The notes: generated by a model not told the origin, from the letters alone. DNA of 64,000 nucleotides from Saprospiraceae bacterium (GCA_016709995.1 JADJLQ010000001.1:2328001-2392000); one strand, 5' to 3'. Shown: positions 27,286 through 36,884, numbered from the stretch's first letter. Numbers and translations are program-made.

Positions 27286-28026
27286 TCAAAATTCGCACAA
27301 ATGGCTATTCTGTTTGAGCCATTTCTCATGATTTTGATAATCAGGCATTTTTTGTTCTACTATAGCCCAATACCGGTCACTGTGGTTGTGCTCCAGCAAA
27401 TGTGCTAATTCATGGATGATGACATAATCGATCACCACTGGAGGCGCAAACAATAATCTCGCCGAAAGATTGATAGTACCCTGCGTGCTGCAAGAACCCC
27501 AATTGGTTTGACTCAGTTTGAGTTTGATGTCCCGGATAGGCTGGTTAAAATGTAATTGATTAAGCTCATGCACCCGGGCAGCGATCTGGGGATAAAAGTC
27601 ATTGGCGATAGATCTGCTTATGAGGTGTCGCAATACCCCCGGACGCTGATCATCTGGAAGATCAGAGGAAAGATGCACCTCCAGAAGCCTGCTTTTAAGC
27701 ACCGCTTTATTCGTCTTGCGATCGTGGTATTGAACATGAAGCACGTACTTCCGATCGCCGAATTGGATGACTTGACCATCACTATAGGCTTTGGCCACAA
27801 AAGAATGAATGAGGCCTGGTTTGACCCGAAGCTGATCGATGGCCCATTGTTTGGAGTTTTCGATCTGCTTTTCCTTTTTGACTGCGGACATCAAATAAGG
27901 AAGTCTAAGTGTGATGGCTTTGCTCCCAAACGCTACCCGAACACTCCGCCTGAGTTCATTGATGATGACAAAGGGGATACGATGACCAGTGTATTCTATA
28001 TATGTTTCTTCTTTTTTAGAGAACAT
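27286..28026 (-). CDS. YgjP-type zinc metallopeptidase (M48-like)
   Basis: The 246-residue protein has the zinc-binding HELAH (His205, Glu206, His209) near the C-terminus, followed by HNHSDRYW and a C-terminal helix. The conserved segment QTNWGSCSTQGTINLSARLLFAPP precedes the site. This is the YgjP-like (DUF45) metallopeptidase pattern. It is predicted cytoplasmic, with unknown substrate. It sits 37 bases downstream of serC on the same strand, so the two may be cotranscribed. Confidence 0.88.
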   Translation of the reverse strand: MFSKKEETYIEYTGHRIPFVIINELRRSVRVAFGSKAITLRLPYLMSAVKKEKQIENSKQWAIDQLRVKPGLIHSFVAKAYSDGQVIQFGDRKYVLHVQYHDRKTNKAVLKSRLLEVHLSSDLPDDQRPGVLRHLISRSIANDFYPQIAARVHELNQLHFNQPIRDIKLKLSQTNWGSCSTQGTINLSARLLFAPPVVIDYVIIHELAHLLEHNHSDRYWAIVEQKMPDYQNHEKWLKQNSHLCEF

Positions 28027-28063
28027 GGGGGATTAAAAATGACTGATTTGGATTAGGTCCTTG

Positions 28064-29140
28064 TCAACCTTTTTTACGTGCAAATTCTTTCATAGTATCT
28101 ACTAATACCTGGACACTTTCTATTGGCAGCGCATTATAAATGGAAGCACGGAAGCCTCCGACAGATCGATGACCTTTCAGATTGATACAACCTGCATTTT
28201 TAGCATCCGTCGCAAATTCATTTTCCAATACTTCATTGTCCGTCACAAAACAAATATTCATTTTGGAGCGATCTTCCAGGGCTACAGTACCTTTAAAAAG
28301 TGGATTGGCATCGATTTCGCCATATAGTAGATTAGCCTTGGCTGTATTTATTTTTTCCATAGCTTCAAGCCCACCCAGGTTTTTGATCCATCGCAAAGTC
28401 AGCATCGAAACGTAAATAGGAAACACCGGCGGTGTATTGTAGAGTGAGTTTTCAGCGATAAAGGTCTTGTAATCCAACATCGGCGGCATATGATGAGTAA
28501 GGTCAGTCCGGACCATATCTTTTCTAAGGATCACCATGGTGACACCAGCTGGGCCCAGGTTTTTCTGTGCTCCTGCATAGATAAGCCCAAATTTCTCTAT
28601 CGGGATGGGTCTGCTAAAAATATCCGAAGACATATCACACACTAATGGCATAGCTACCTCAGGCCAGGTCTGCATTTGGGTGCCAAATATGGTATTGTTA
28701 CTGGTCACATGAAGGAACCGTGCGTCTGCAGGTACTCCACTAAAATCTTTGGGGATATAGGAATAGTTTTTGTCTTTTGAGCTATTGACTACTTTTATAT
28801 TGCCATAGGCCTTTGCCTCTTTGATCGCTTTATTTGCCCAGGTGCCAGTGTCCGCAAAGGCAGCAGTATCACCCGCATTAAGCAGATTTTGAGCCAACAT
28901 AAAAAATTGGGAACTAGCGCCCCCTGTGGTAAAAAGTACATGGTGATCTTCATTCAATCCGAGAAGTTCTTTGGTAAGGCTTATCGCTTCCTCGATGATG
29001 TCTACAAACTCTTTGCCCCTGTGGGAAATTTCAAGAATAGACAACCCGGTACCCTGGTAATCCAAAATCGCCTTTGATGCCTCTTGCAACACAGAAGCGG
29101 GTAATACAGCAGGACCAGGGTTAAAATTGTGCTTTTTCAT
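28064..29140 (-). CDS. serC: Phosphoserine aminotransferase
   Basis: This 358-residue PLP enzyme of serine and pyridoxal synthesis has the N-terminal NFNPGPAVLPASVLQEA segment, TTGGASSQFFMLAQNLL, and the PLP lysine in YAGAQKNLGPAGVT. Length is normal. It converts 3-phosphohydroxypyruvate, the product of a SerA-type enzyme such as 12741-13685, to phosphoserine. A minus-strand TACCTTTG, an exact -7 box, lies at 29175-29182, about 35 bases upstream of the ATG. Confidence 0.95.
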   Translation of the reverse strand: MKKHNFNPGPAVLPASVLQEASKAILDYQGTGLSILEISHRGKEFVDIIEEAISLTKELLGLNEDHHVLFTTGGASSQFFMLAQNLLNAGDTAAFADTGTWANKAIKEAKAYGNIKVVNSSKDKNYSYIPKDFSGVPADARFLHVTSNNTIFGTQMQTWPEVAMPLVCDMSSDIFSRPIPIEKFGLIYAGAQKNLGPAGVTMVILRKDMVRTDLTHHMPPMLDYKTFIAENSLYNTPPVFPIYVSMLTLRWIKNLGGLEAMEKINTAKANLLYGEIDANPLFKGTVALEDRSKMNICFVTDNEVLENEFATDAKNAGCINLKGHRSVGGFRASIYNALPIESVQVLVDTMKEFARKKG

Positions 29141-29174
29141 AAATCTTAAAGCCAGTTTTTTAGTATTGGCGCTG

Positions 29175-29182
29175 CAAAGGTA
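29175..29182 (-). promoter_or_regulatory. Bacteroidota -7 element for serC
   Basis: The minus strand reads TACCTTTG, an exact TAnnTTTG match with a TTT (TTG-like) 18 bases upstream. Transcription is expected near 29169, about 29 bases ahead of the serC start. Confidence 0.45.
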
Positions 29183-29354
29183 TAGATATTAGTTTTTATA
29201 AAAGCTCATGAGAATGAATAAAGATTGTCATTTTAAAAGATCGAATAAATAGGTACTTATGGTTCACTGTAAGGAGTATGTGATTATAATTGCCTATTAA
29301 TCAGATTATTTTTTGCCAATGTTGGCATAATAGGCCGTAAAAGGTTAAACATTC

Positions 29355-29372
29355 CACCCGGGAGATCGGGTG
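29355..29372 (+). other. Short hairpin just before the quinoprotein gene
   Basis: CACCCG (29355-29360) can pair with CGGGTG (29367-29372) across a 6-base loop. It ends 20 bases before the ATG at 29393 and could lie in the leader of the mRNA. The function is unknown. Confidence 0.35.
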
Positions 29373-29392
29373 AAAATCACTAGATTTATTCA

Positions 29393-31531
29393 ATGAATGA
29401 GTCAGACGAAATTAAATTTGGAAAGAGCTTAGCAGTATTGGCGGTGTTCGGGCTCTTACTATTCATACATTGTAAAGAAAACTCAAGTCCATATGAACAA
29501 TGGAATACCTATCGGGGCACACCGGATGCTCGGCAGTTTTCAGCATTAAATTTTATAGATACCAGCAATGTAGATCTGCTCCAACCGGCATGGATCTTTC
29601 ATACCGGTGACACCACACCCAGGACCATCATAGAGTGTAATCCCATTATCATAGACACCATCATATATGTGACTTCACCAGCACTGCATCTTATCGCCTT
29701 AAATGCAACAACGGGAAAAGAAATTTGGAGATTCAGGCCTTACGGACAGGAGACCACCTCAGGAATCAACCGTGGCGTGACTTATTGGCCAGATAACCAG
29801 GATGGGTGCATATTTTTCTCCTCAGGTAAATATATGTATGCGGTCAATGCGCTCACAGGATTGCTTATAAATACATTTGGTCAAGAGGGCAAAATAGATC
29901 TCAGAATGCAACTGGGCAAAGACACTTCCCATATATCAATATCCCTGACCACTCCTGGCATTATCTACAAAGATTTGTTGATCATCGGATCGGCTACCGG
30001 AGAAGGTTATGATGCCTCACCCGGACATGTGCGCGCGTACGATGCACACACAGGAGCGCTCAGATGGATATTCCATACCATTCCACAGGAAAATGAGGCA
30101 GGCCATGACACATGGCAATGGCTTGAACATGAAAATTATGGAGGCACCAATAACTGGGGTGGAATGAGCCTGGATGAAAAAAGAGGAGTAGTGTATGTCG
30201 CCAATGGATCTCCGACATATGATTTTTATGGCGCTAATCGTCTAGGATCGAATCTGTATGGCAATTGTGTGATCGCACTGGACGCTCTAAGCGGCAAAAA
30301 AATCTGGCATTATCAATTGGTCAAACATGATATCTGGGATTATGATCTACCTTGCGCTCCTACCCTCGCTACTGTACCCTGGCTAGGAAAAAACAAAGAT
30401 ATATTGATACAACCCACTAAAATGGGACAGCTCGTTCTGCTGGATAGAGAGACTGGAATACCTTTGCTGAATATTGACGAAAGGCCTGTCCCCTCATCGG
30501 ATGTGCCGGGTGAAAAAGCAAATGCGACCCAAACCTTTAACCATGGTATCATCCTTTCCTCCCAAGGCTGGGATTCTAGTAGGGTGACAGACATTTCCGA
30601 CAGCGCCCAAAAATATGTCCTTGCTCAGGCCAGAAAATATAAACAAAAAGGAATGTACACCCCTCCCAGCATGATGGGCACGCTGGCTCAGCCTGGTACC
30701 CGGGGCGGAATGGAATGGGGCGGAATTTCGTACAATCCGGCTAACAATACTGTGTATGCCAATTGCAATGATTTCCCAATGATTCTCCAACTCGAAAGAG
30801 TAAAAAAATCCGGACCAGGCGAAAGCGGAAAATATCTGGGAGAGACCACTTATATGCTCAACTGCTCCAACTGCCATGGTGGGGATCATCAGGGGAATCG
30901 GGAAGGCATACCTGGATTAAGTCGCCTTGCCAATAAGTATAAGCCTGTAGAGATCAAAAAAATCATCACTCAAGGCAAAGGGTTAATGCCTGCGCATACC
31001 CAATTTTCAAATGATATACTGGATGCATTGATCGATTACCTGGCCACAGACACTATACCAGGTGATAGTCAGAAGGATAGCACTTCAATAGGGGTAGAGA
31101 AATATGTGTTGAAAGGATTCCGGATATTTACTGATCAGGAGGGGTACCCTGCCAATAAACCGCCCTGGGGCACTTTGAATGCAGTGGATGTATCATCCGG
31201 GCATATTAAATGGAGTGTACCGCTCGGGTATTATCCAGCGTTGAAAGCAAGAGGTTTGTCCTCGACAGGCACTCAAAACTTTGGTGGGTGTGTCGCCACT
31301 GCAGGAGGCCTTGTTTTTATTGGCGCGACTCCAGATGAGATGTTTAGAGCCTTTGATGCCAATTCGGGTAAAGAATTGTGGTCTTATAAACTGCCCGCCG
31401 GAGGATATGCTACTCCAGCCATCTATCAATCAGGAAAAAAACAATATGTAGTGATCGCCGCTGGTGGTGGCAATCGAAATGGTACCCCATCGGGTGACGC
31501 CTATATCGCATTTACCATACCTGATCGATGA
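29393..31531 (+). CDS. PQQ-dependent dehydrogenase with inserted heme-c domain
   Basis: This 712-residue lipoprotein has an unusual N-terminus, with a short polar region before the hydrophobic stretch ending in a Cys (LLLFIHC). It has the PQQ-type eight-bladed propeller of quinoprotein glucose or alcohol dehydrogenases (NYGGTNNWGGMSLD, KHDIWDYDLPCAPTL, PTKMGQLVLLDRETG). A heme-c domain with CSNCH (491-495) and a Met (M532) that could be the axial ligand is inserted before the last propeller blades (NFGGCVATAGGLVFIG). It should oxidise a sugar or alcohol outside the cytoplasm and pass electrons to heme. It is the first gene of an accessory region and is followed by a serine hydrolase 62 bases later. 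Confidence 0.88.
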   Translation: MNESDEIKFGKSLAVLAVFGLLLFIHCKENSSPYEQWNTYRGTPDARQFSALNFIDTSNVDLLQPAWIFHTGDTTPRTIIECNPIIIDTIIYVTSPALHLIALNATTGKEIWRFRPYGQETTSGINRGVTYWPDNQDGCIFFSSGKYMYAVNALTGLLINTFGQEGKIDLRMQLGKDTSHISISLTTPGIIYKDLLIIGSATGEGYDASPGHVRAYDAHTGALRWIFHTIPQENEAGHDTWQWLEHENYGGTNNWGGMSLDEKRGVVYVANGSPTYDFYGANRLGSNLYGNCVIALDALSGKKIWHYQLVKHDIWDYDLPCAPTLATVPWLGKNKDILIQPTKMGQLVLLDRETGIPLLNIDERPVPSSDVPGEKANATQTFNHGIILSSQGWDSSRVTDISDSAQKYVLAQARKYKQKGMYTPPSMMGTLAQPGTRGGMEWGGISYNPANNTVYANCNDFPMILQLERVKKSGPGESGKYLGETTYMLNCSNCHGGDHQGNREGIPGLSRLANKYKPVEIKKIITQGKGLMPAHTQFSNDILDALIDYLATDTIPGDSQKDSTSIGVEKYVLKGFRIFTDQEGYPANKPPWGTLNAVDVSSGHIKWSVPLGYYPALKARGLSSTGTQNFGGCVATAGGLVFIGATPDEMFRAFDANSGKELWSYKLPAGGYATPAIYQSGKKQYVVIAAGGGNRNGTPSGDAYIAFTIPDR

Positions 31532-31593
31532 TGCATTCCAAAATAAACCCAATCACCCTTTAAACCAGGTCCAAAACAAACAGTCTGAGTGAC

Positions 31594-32886
31594 ATGAGGT
31601 ATTGGTGGGTTATTATTATGGTATTTCAAATTGCAATATCATTTTCACAAAGCATCTATTTTCCACCTTCTAATTCCAGTGTCTGGGATACCCTATCGAT
31701 ATCCAGGTTGGGGTGGTGCCCTGATAAAGTCAATGATTTTTATAATTATCTCGACGAACAACAGACTAAGTCATTTATATTATTAAAGGATGGCAAAATC
31801 GTGCTTGAAAAATATTTTGGATCTTTCACCAAAGACAGCCTTTGGATATGGTACTCAGCAGGTAAAAGTCTTCACTCAGTTTTGATAGGTATCGCACAGG
31901 AAAAAGGTGATTTGAATATAAATCTTAAGACCTCTGACTACCTGGGCAAAGGTTGGACTAGCCTACCTCCGGAAAAAGAAGATCTTATCACCGTCCGCCA
32001 TCAACTCACGATGACCAGCGGACTTAATGAATTAGCTTTTTTCTGTGTCGAACCTGGTTGCCTGATATACAAAGCGGATGCTGGTACGCGCTGGGCATAC
32101 CACAATGGACCTTATGATTTATTGAAGGATGTGCTGGAATCTGCCAGCCAACAGAATATCAATGTTTTTACAACGCTGCAACTCAAAATTAAAATAGGCA
32201 TGTCAAGTGGTATTTGGATACAAGTACCTCCCAATCACTATTTTCTAAGCACTGCCAGGGATATGGCCAGATTTGGACTTTTAATGCAAAACAAAATGGT
32301 ATGGAATGGCAATCCAGTCCTTCGCGATACTGCATACTACAATGCCATGATCTCTTCATCACAGGAGCTCAATCCTTCGTATGGATATTTGTGGTGGCTG
32401 AACGGCAAACAATCTCATATAAAACCCTCCGGGCCATCATCAGTACCGGGACCCATTTCTCCCCATGCCCCTGAAGATATCTTTACTGCCGGAGGTGCCA
32501 TGGGGCAATTTGTCAGTGTCTCCAGAAATACAGGTTTGATTATGATCAGACAAGGGTTAAGTGCAAGCGATGATCTGTCAGGCCTGGATCTGCACGATCT
32601 CATCTGGGAAAGAATTATGGATCTGGGATGTATTACTTCTAACAGTGCATCTCAAAAAAAGGAGAGCATCCATCTCTATCCAAATCCTTCTCAACGATAT
32701 ATCTCTGTCGATATACCTAACACAAGCCCCATCGAAGCAAAGATCTATGATCTGCAAGGCCGATTAATCCAAAAATCGTTTGATCCAAAAATAGACCTAA
32801 AGGCTTTTAGCAAAGGCATTTATATCATTGCCGTGACGGACAAATCCAACAACTTAATCAAGATCCAAAAAATCATTCTTCAATAA
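31594..32886 (+). CDS. Beta-lactamase-fold serine hydrolase with T9SS sorting domain
   Basis: The 430-residue protein has a signal peptide (about residues 1-19). The serine hydrolase domain has the catalytic SxxK motif SAGK (Ser88, Lys91) and a YHN motif (WAYHNGPYDL). A C-terminal domain (about 355-430) has the type IX sorting pattern: LYPNPSQRYISVDIP at its start, IYDLQGRLI in the middle and KGIYIIAV at the end. It is therefore predicted to be secreted to the surface by the T9SS encoded at the start of the window. The substrate is unknown. It is probably cotranscribed with the quinoprotein 62 bases upstream. Confidence 0.86.
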   Translation: MRYWWVIIMVFQIAISFSQSIYFPPSNSSVWDTLSISRLGWCPDKVNDFYNYLDEQQTKSFILLKDGKIVLEKYFGSFTKDSLWIWYSAGKSLHSVLIGIAQEKGDLNINLKTSDYLGKGWTSLPPEKEDLITVRHQLTMTSGLNELAFFCVEPGCLIYKADAGTRWAYHNGPYDLLKDVLESASQQNINVFTTLQLKIKIGMSSGIWIQVPPNHYFLSTARDMARFGLLMQNKMVWNGNPVLRDTAYYNAMISSSQELNPSYGYLWWLNGKQSHIKPSGPSSVPGPISPHAPEDIFTAGGAMGQFVSVSRNTGLIMIRQGLSASDDLSGLDLHDLIWERIMDLGCITSNSASQKKESIHLYPNPSQRYISVDIPNTSPIEAKIYDLQGRLIQKSFDPKIDLKAFSKGIYIIAVTDKSNNLIKIQKIILQ

Positions 32887-33058
32887 GTCCGGCTTCTTGG
32901 GCTACCCGTCAGACAAGAGATCACTAAATTCGAAAACTTTAACACGCCAGGCCATATTTAAGATAGGATAAGACCTGACATTTTATGCTTTCAATACACT
33001 AATAAAACTGGAGGGCAACCTCACCCAAATTAAAAAACACCAAGCTGCCTAAAGTATC

Positions 33059-33445
33059 ATGAATAATATATGTCTCAATAACCAGAACCAAATTGAACTA
33101 CCTGGACCAAATGATTTAATTATCAATATAGACCTGTCGGAGGTCTGCCGCATAAATGGCATGGGCCCATTCACACAAATCAACCTTCTGGATGGAAGAA
33201 ATTACACCTGTGCTGTAGCTCTGAGTTTTTTTGAGGATCTACTGCATACCCATACTTTTTACAAGGTACATGCATCCCATTTGATCAATAAGGTGCATGT
33301 AAAAAAGATTATCACCGGGGAGGAAGATGCTGTGATCATGTATGACGGCGCCAAGCTCCCAATAAGCCGACGCATCAAAGCTGATTTTATCGCAGTGATG
33401 CAGGACTGGGCTTTACAAAAAATGTATAATTCTATTGCAGTTTAA
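33059..33445 (+). CDS. LytTR DNA-binding domain protein, orphan
   Basis: The 128-residue protein has no receiver domain. Most of it matches a LytTR DNA-binding domain, with the pattern FYKVHASHLINKVHVKKI followed by DAVIMYDGAKLPISRR. An N-terminal strand section is all that precedes the domain. Such proteins may regulate neighbouring genes. It lies 173 bases after the serine hydrolase and converges with the 33457-35193 quinoprotein with an 11-base gap. No paired histidine kinase is in the window. Confidence 0.8.
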   Translation: MNNICLNNQNQIELPGPNDLIINIDLSEVCRINGMGPFTQINLLDGRNYTCAVALSFFEDLLHTHTFYKVHASHLINKVHVKKIITGEEDAVIMYDGAKLPISRRIKADFIAVMQDWALQKMYNSIAV

Positions 33446-33456
33446 TGAACTGAAGA

Positions 33457-35193
33457 TCAGATAACTCGTCTGGTAGCTTTCACTATTTTGTATAGTTTTC
33501 CATCTGCCTTAGTCATCATGTAGATTTCTCCCTGAGCATCCTGACCAAAGTGTAGCTCAACCCTATCTTTTTTATTCAATTCTTTGAATCTAAAGGGTTC
33601 GCCATTTAAAGTCACTGTATACTCATATACCCTGGCTGTTGCACCTTCTTTGATGTCTGAGGTATTAATAAAATATAGATTGCCCACCGGAATATCTCCA
33701 AACAAAAACTTTCCTTTCAGTGCAGAGATACTTCCTTTGTATTCATATCCTCCGGCGATAGCTTTGGCTTCGTCATGATCAAACTGGGCTATAGGTGCAG
33801 GAATATGTGGAGCCAGGGTATCCGTAGCTATCGGTGCATATACCTTAGTCAGATCCCCAAATGGGTCTATCACAAACTCTCCTTCCATATATGGCCAACC
33901 ATAATCCTGGCCTGGCCTCACCCAGTCCAATGCCTCGATATCCCCATGACCAATATTACTCAATAATAGCTGACCCTTTTGAGTCCAGGTGATGCGATGA
34001 GGATTTCTAAAACCATAAGCGTAGAGCTCACCGATGGCCCCTGGATCTGAAGCAAATGGGTTGGAAAGAGGGATGCCGTAGTGCCCATTTTTGCTTGGTC
34101 GGGCTGTTTGATTTTGACTATTAGGGTCTATGCGAAACAAGCTTCCCCAGGCTCGCCTGGTACTATGTAATAAAAATGGATATCTATTCTCACCTGCACC
34201 AGCATCCCCAATAGATATATATAACAGACCATAATCTTCTGTGCCTGGTTTAGCGATGGGATTGAAAGCGATTTCCTGCACCCCATGAGCTTTGCTCACC
34301 ATATCTATCCTAAACAGTTCTCTGCCTTGTCCCTCAAAAGATGATTGCATTGGATTGGATACCTTCCACTCTGTGATCACGAACTGCATCGCAGCTTCCA
34401 AAGTATCGTCAACTGCAAAATCAGCTTTTTTTGTCGCAGCAGGTTCAGAATGAGCGGTGTATAATAATCCGTTTTTATAAAACTCGGGATGAAATGCAAA
34501 ATTGTTATATCCTGAACTCAATCCTGGTTGCAGGAGCAAGTTCGGGATCAGCTTAGTCAAATCCATGTAGACGACTGGTTGATCATTTATCAGCTTGTAC
34601 AGCTTGCCATTCATATCAAGCACATAGGTTTGGCCGGAATGAGGTTCGTAGTCCAGCTTGGTGATCCTGGCCAGAGGTGCTACGCCTTCTTTTCCTGTAG
34701 TGGGGAACTGAGCTATCAGTTTTAAATCACAAACCAAATCAGACATCTCTATAGTATCCGGGATGGGATTGGTCACTTCTGCACGGTCACTGTACCTGGA
34801 CGAAAGCAATAAGGCCTTACGGGTATGGAGATAGGCAATGATCTGATTTATAGAGGAATCTCCGAGCCCAACAAAAGGAGGCATCACTAATTTGTAGCGG
34901 GCAAATAACCTGGTTGCACGAGCATCTCCTGAGTCAATCGACCCTTGGGGGTTATGAATAAAATCTTTAATCCAGGTCACAGGCATAGTATCAGTAATGC
35001 CCCCAAGTCGTGGGCCTATCCCATCAAAATTGAAATTATGGCAGGTACTACAGTATTGATTAAATAATAATTTACCGGTGGCGATCGAATGTTTATCCTC
35101 CATAATCACACCATCCAGGTGTGAGTCCGTCTGCTTACATGCGATTAAATTGAGGAGGGCCACTGCAAATATCCACAGTCTGTTTTTATTCAT
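33457..35193 (-). CDS. PQQ-dependent sugar dehydrogenase with N-terminal heme-c domain, lipoprotein
   Basis: The 578-residue lipoprotein has a lipobox (LNLIAC, Cys19), a heme-c motif CSTCH (Cys48, Cys51, His52) with a probable axial Met (LVMPPF), and a six-bladed glucose/sorbosone dehydrogenase-like propeller (NNFAFHPEFYKNGLLY, YISIGDAGAGENRYPF, YGFRNPHRITWT, GDIEALDWVRPGQDYGWPYMEG). It is expected to oxidise a sugar at the periplasmic face of the outer or inner membrane. It is a close paralogue of 38781-40493. An exact -7 box TAGCTTTG is at 35213-35220 on the minus strand. It is separated from the paralogous operon by the IS110 remnant. Confidence 0.9.
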   Translation of the reverse strand: MNKNRLWIFAVALLNLIACKQTDSHLDGVIMEDKHSIATGKLLFNQYCSTCHNFNFDGIGPRLGGITDTMPVTWIKDFIHNPQGSIDSGDARATRLFARYKLVMPPFVGLGDSSINQIIAYLHTRKALLLSSRYSDRAEVTNPIPDTIEMSDLVCDLKLIAQFPTTGKEGVAPLARITKLDYEPHSGQTYVLDMNGKLYKLINDQPVVYMDLTKLIPNLLLQPGLSSGYNNFAFHPEFYKNGLLYTAHSEPAATKKADFAVDDTLEAAMQFVITEWKVSNPMQSSFEGQGRELFRIDMVSKAHGVQEIAFNPIAKPGTEDYGLLYISIGDAGAGENRYPFLLHSTRRAWGSLFRIDPNSQNQTARPSKNGHYGIPLSNPFASDPGAIGELYAYGFRNPHRITWTQKGQLLLSNIGHGDIEALDWVRPGQDYGWPYMEGEFVIDPFGDLTKVYAPIATDTLAPHIPAPIAQFDHDEAKAIAGGYEYKGSISALKGKFLFGDIPVGNLYFINTSDIKEGATARVYEYTVTLNGEPFRFKELNKKDRVELHFGQDAQGEIYMMTKADGKLYKIVKATRRVI

Positions 35194-35212
35194 AATTTAT
35201 TAGCTAGATGGT

Positions 35213-35220
35213 CAAAGCTA
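35213..35220 (-). promoter_or_regulatory. Bacteroidota -7 element for the 33457-35193 gene
   Basis: The minus strand reads TAGCTTTG, an exact TAnnTTTG match. Transcription is expected near 35207, about 14 bases ahead of the ATG. The -33 element would lie near 35240, so the IS110 left end is probably beyond that. Confidence 0.4.
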
Positions 35221-35361
35221 GGATATTAACCCAAAACAAAGAGACTATTGAAAACAATAGTAAAATTATACAGCTAACTTCCATTTTGATAGCTCTTGAA
35301 AAAGAAGCCCTTGAGTTAAATGGCGTATCAAAACCCCACCCAAATCATGGCTGGAATGTAA

Positions 35362-35429
35362 AGCCCTCGTTTTGAGGGCTCTTGAAAGTTTAATGGTGGT
35401 CTTGATCCCGATGGAAGTCGAGATCAAGA
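35362..35429 (+). ncRNA. Candidate IS110 guide/bridge RNA region (left end)
   Basis: Two adjacent hairpins lie upstream of the transposase. AGCCCTC (35362-35368) pairs with GAGGGCT (35374-35380). TCTTGATC (35400-35407) pairs with GATCAAGA (35422-35429). IS110-group elements are known to encode a structured bridge RNA in this region. The hairpins are seen, but the RNA and its guide loops are inference. Confidence 0.3.
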
Positions 35430-35508
35430 ACCCCGTATGGAATAATAATGAGTTCTAAAAATACATTTCTTTCAAGAGCATTTTTAATTAATTTTAAAAT
35501 GAAAAGAA

Positions 35509-36782
35509 ATGGAAAAGAAAAAGGAAGAAGTATGGCAAATTGTTTACCCTCACAGCGCAGGGATTGATGTAGGGTCTCGATTCCACATGGTAGCGGTGGG
35601 ACAGTCTGATGATCAGGTAAGAAATTTGGAATCAATACCGATGATCATAATTTGATGCTAGATTTTCTCAACGTTCACCAAATCACTCATGTAGCAATGG
35701 AGAGTACAGGGAGTTATTTTCAGACTTTATTCTTGGCACTTCACGAAGCAGGATTTGCAGTTAGCCTGGTGCATGGAAGCCATACTACGGGTATCGGCGG
35801 TCAAAAACAGATGTAAAGATTGTAAATGGATACAAAAATTATTCACCTATGGGTTTTGAAATCTTGTTTTTGCCATCCAATGCAACTATGGAAATAAGAA
35901 CATTAAATCGACATCGAAATAATCTGATCGACGGAGTTCTAGGTTATTGAACCGAATAGGCCAATGCATGAGACAAATGAATATCCGTCTGGATGTAGCC
36001 ATCAATGATTTGGGAGGCAAAACAGGACAATCGATAATACAGGCAATTGTAGAAGGTCAACGAGATGGAAATAAATTAGCTATACTGGCCGATTCGCGAA
36101 TCAGAAAAAGTCATCAAGAACTAGCACAATACCTTCAAGGAAGGTGGAATGATAATCAACTCTATATTCTGAAAGATCTCCATCAAGCATATCAGTATGT
36201 TCGTAATCGAATAGAAAATTGCGATCAACAAATGAAGAATTGTTTTGATCAAATTATTGAATCACAAGGGGCAGAAGAAGCTGGTAAAATTAATCTGACG
36301 AAGAAACAAAAGTCAAGAAATAGCAGCAGTTTAAATGTCTGTACAACAAGTTATCAATATTATGGTGTTGACCTAATGGAAATAGAGTGTGTCAGTGAAG
36401 CCACTGTGATGTCATTATTGGCGGAAGTAGGAAGAGATATATTCAAATTTAGTACAGCCTCGAAGTTTGTCAGTTGGTTACGGTTGGCTCCAAATAATAA
36501 GAAAACCGGAGGTAAAATCATAAGCTCCAAGACCCCACAGACTACCAATAAATTTACATTGACACTACGAAATGCAGCCAATACAATTAGTAGAAAAAAA
36601 CAGGTTACCTGCTCTTTTTTCAAAAAATAGCTTACAAAAAGGAAGAGGGCGGCAATTACTGCAACCGCCAGAAAAATGGCTGTGATTATTTGGAATATGA
36701 TCACAAAAAACAACCATATAAGCCAATAGATATGGATCAGTACAAATTAAAAAAGACAAAGAACGTTGAAGACAATCAATAA
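35509..36782 (+). pseudogene. IS110 transposase, frame-broken
   Basis: Translation of successive frames gives an almost complete IS110 transposase. The N-terminal DEDD domain has AGIDVGS (first Asp), VAMESTGSYF (Glu), and TDVKDCKW split over two frames (Asp pair). The C-terminal Tnp_20-type region spans the intact segment 35947-36630. A tail with GRGAAITATARK and a Lys/Asp-rich end follows. Frame breaks occur at about 35635, 35810, 35850, 35940, 36625, 36645 and 36710, mostly at A- or G-rich runs. The ORF begins with ATG 35509 and its first frame stops at 35655. It cannot make a full protein and is inactive. Confidence 0.85.
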
Positions 36783-36884
36783 ATTAATAAAACATATGGA
36801 AATAAATACAGATGAATTAATTATTGGTAGTCAGCGCGGAAGTTAGATGGAAAAATTCATTAGGGATGAATTTTTTATCCTCGG

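Noticed and set aside
27556..28056. A 166-codon plus-strand frame opposite the YgjP-type gene
   Set aside because: It covers the HELAH-containing gene on the other strand and has no recognisable domain.
35390..35635. An 81-codon minus-strand frame at the left end of the IS110 element
   Set aside because: It overlaps the hairpins and the transposase start and has no family resemblance.
36360..36713. A minus-strand frame with a hydrophobic stretch inside the IS110 transposase
   Set aside because: The hydrophobicity comes from the complement of the A-rich transposase C-terminus. The plus strand shows conserved transposase segments.
35509..36782. Sequencing error as the sole cause of the transposase frame breaks
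   Set aside because: Long genes on both sides are intact across similar homopolymers, so several errors in one gene are less likely than decay. It is not excluded.
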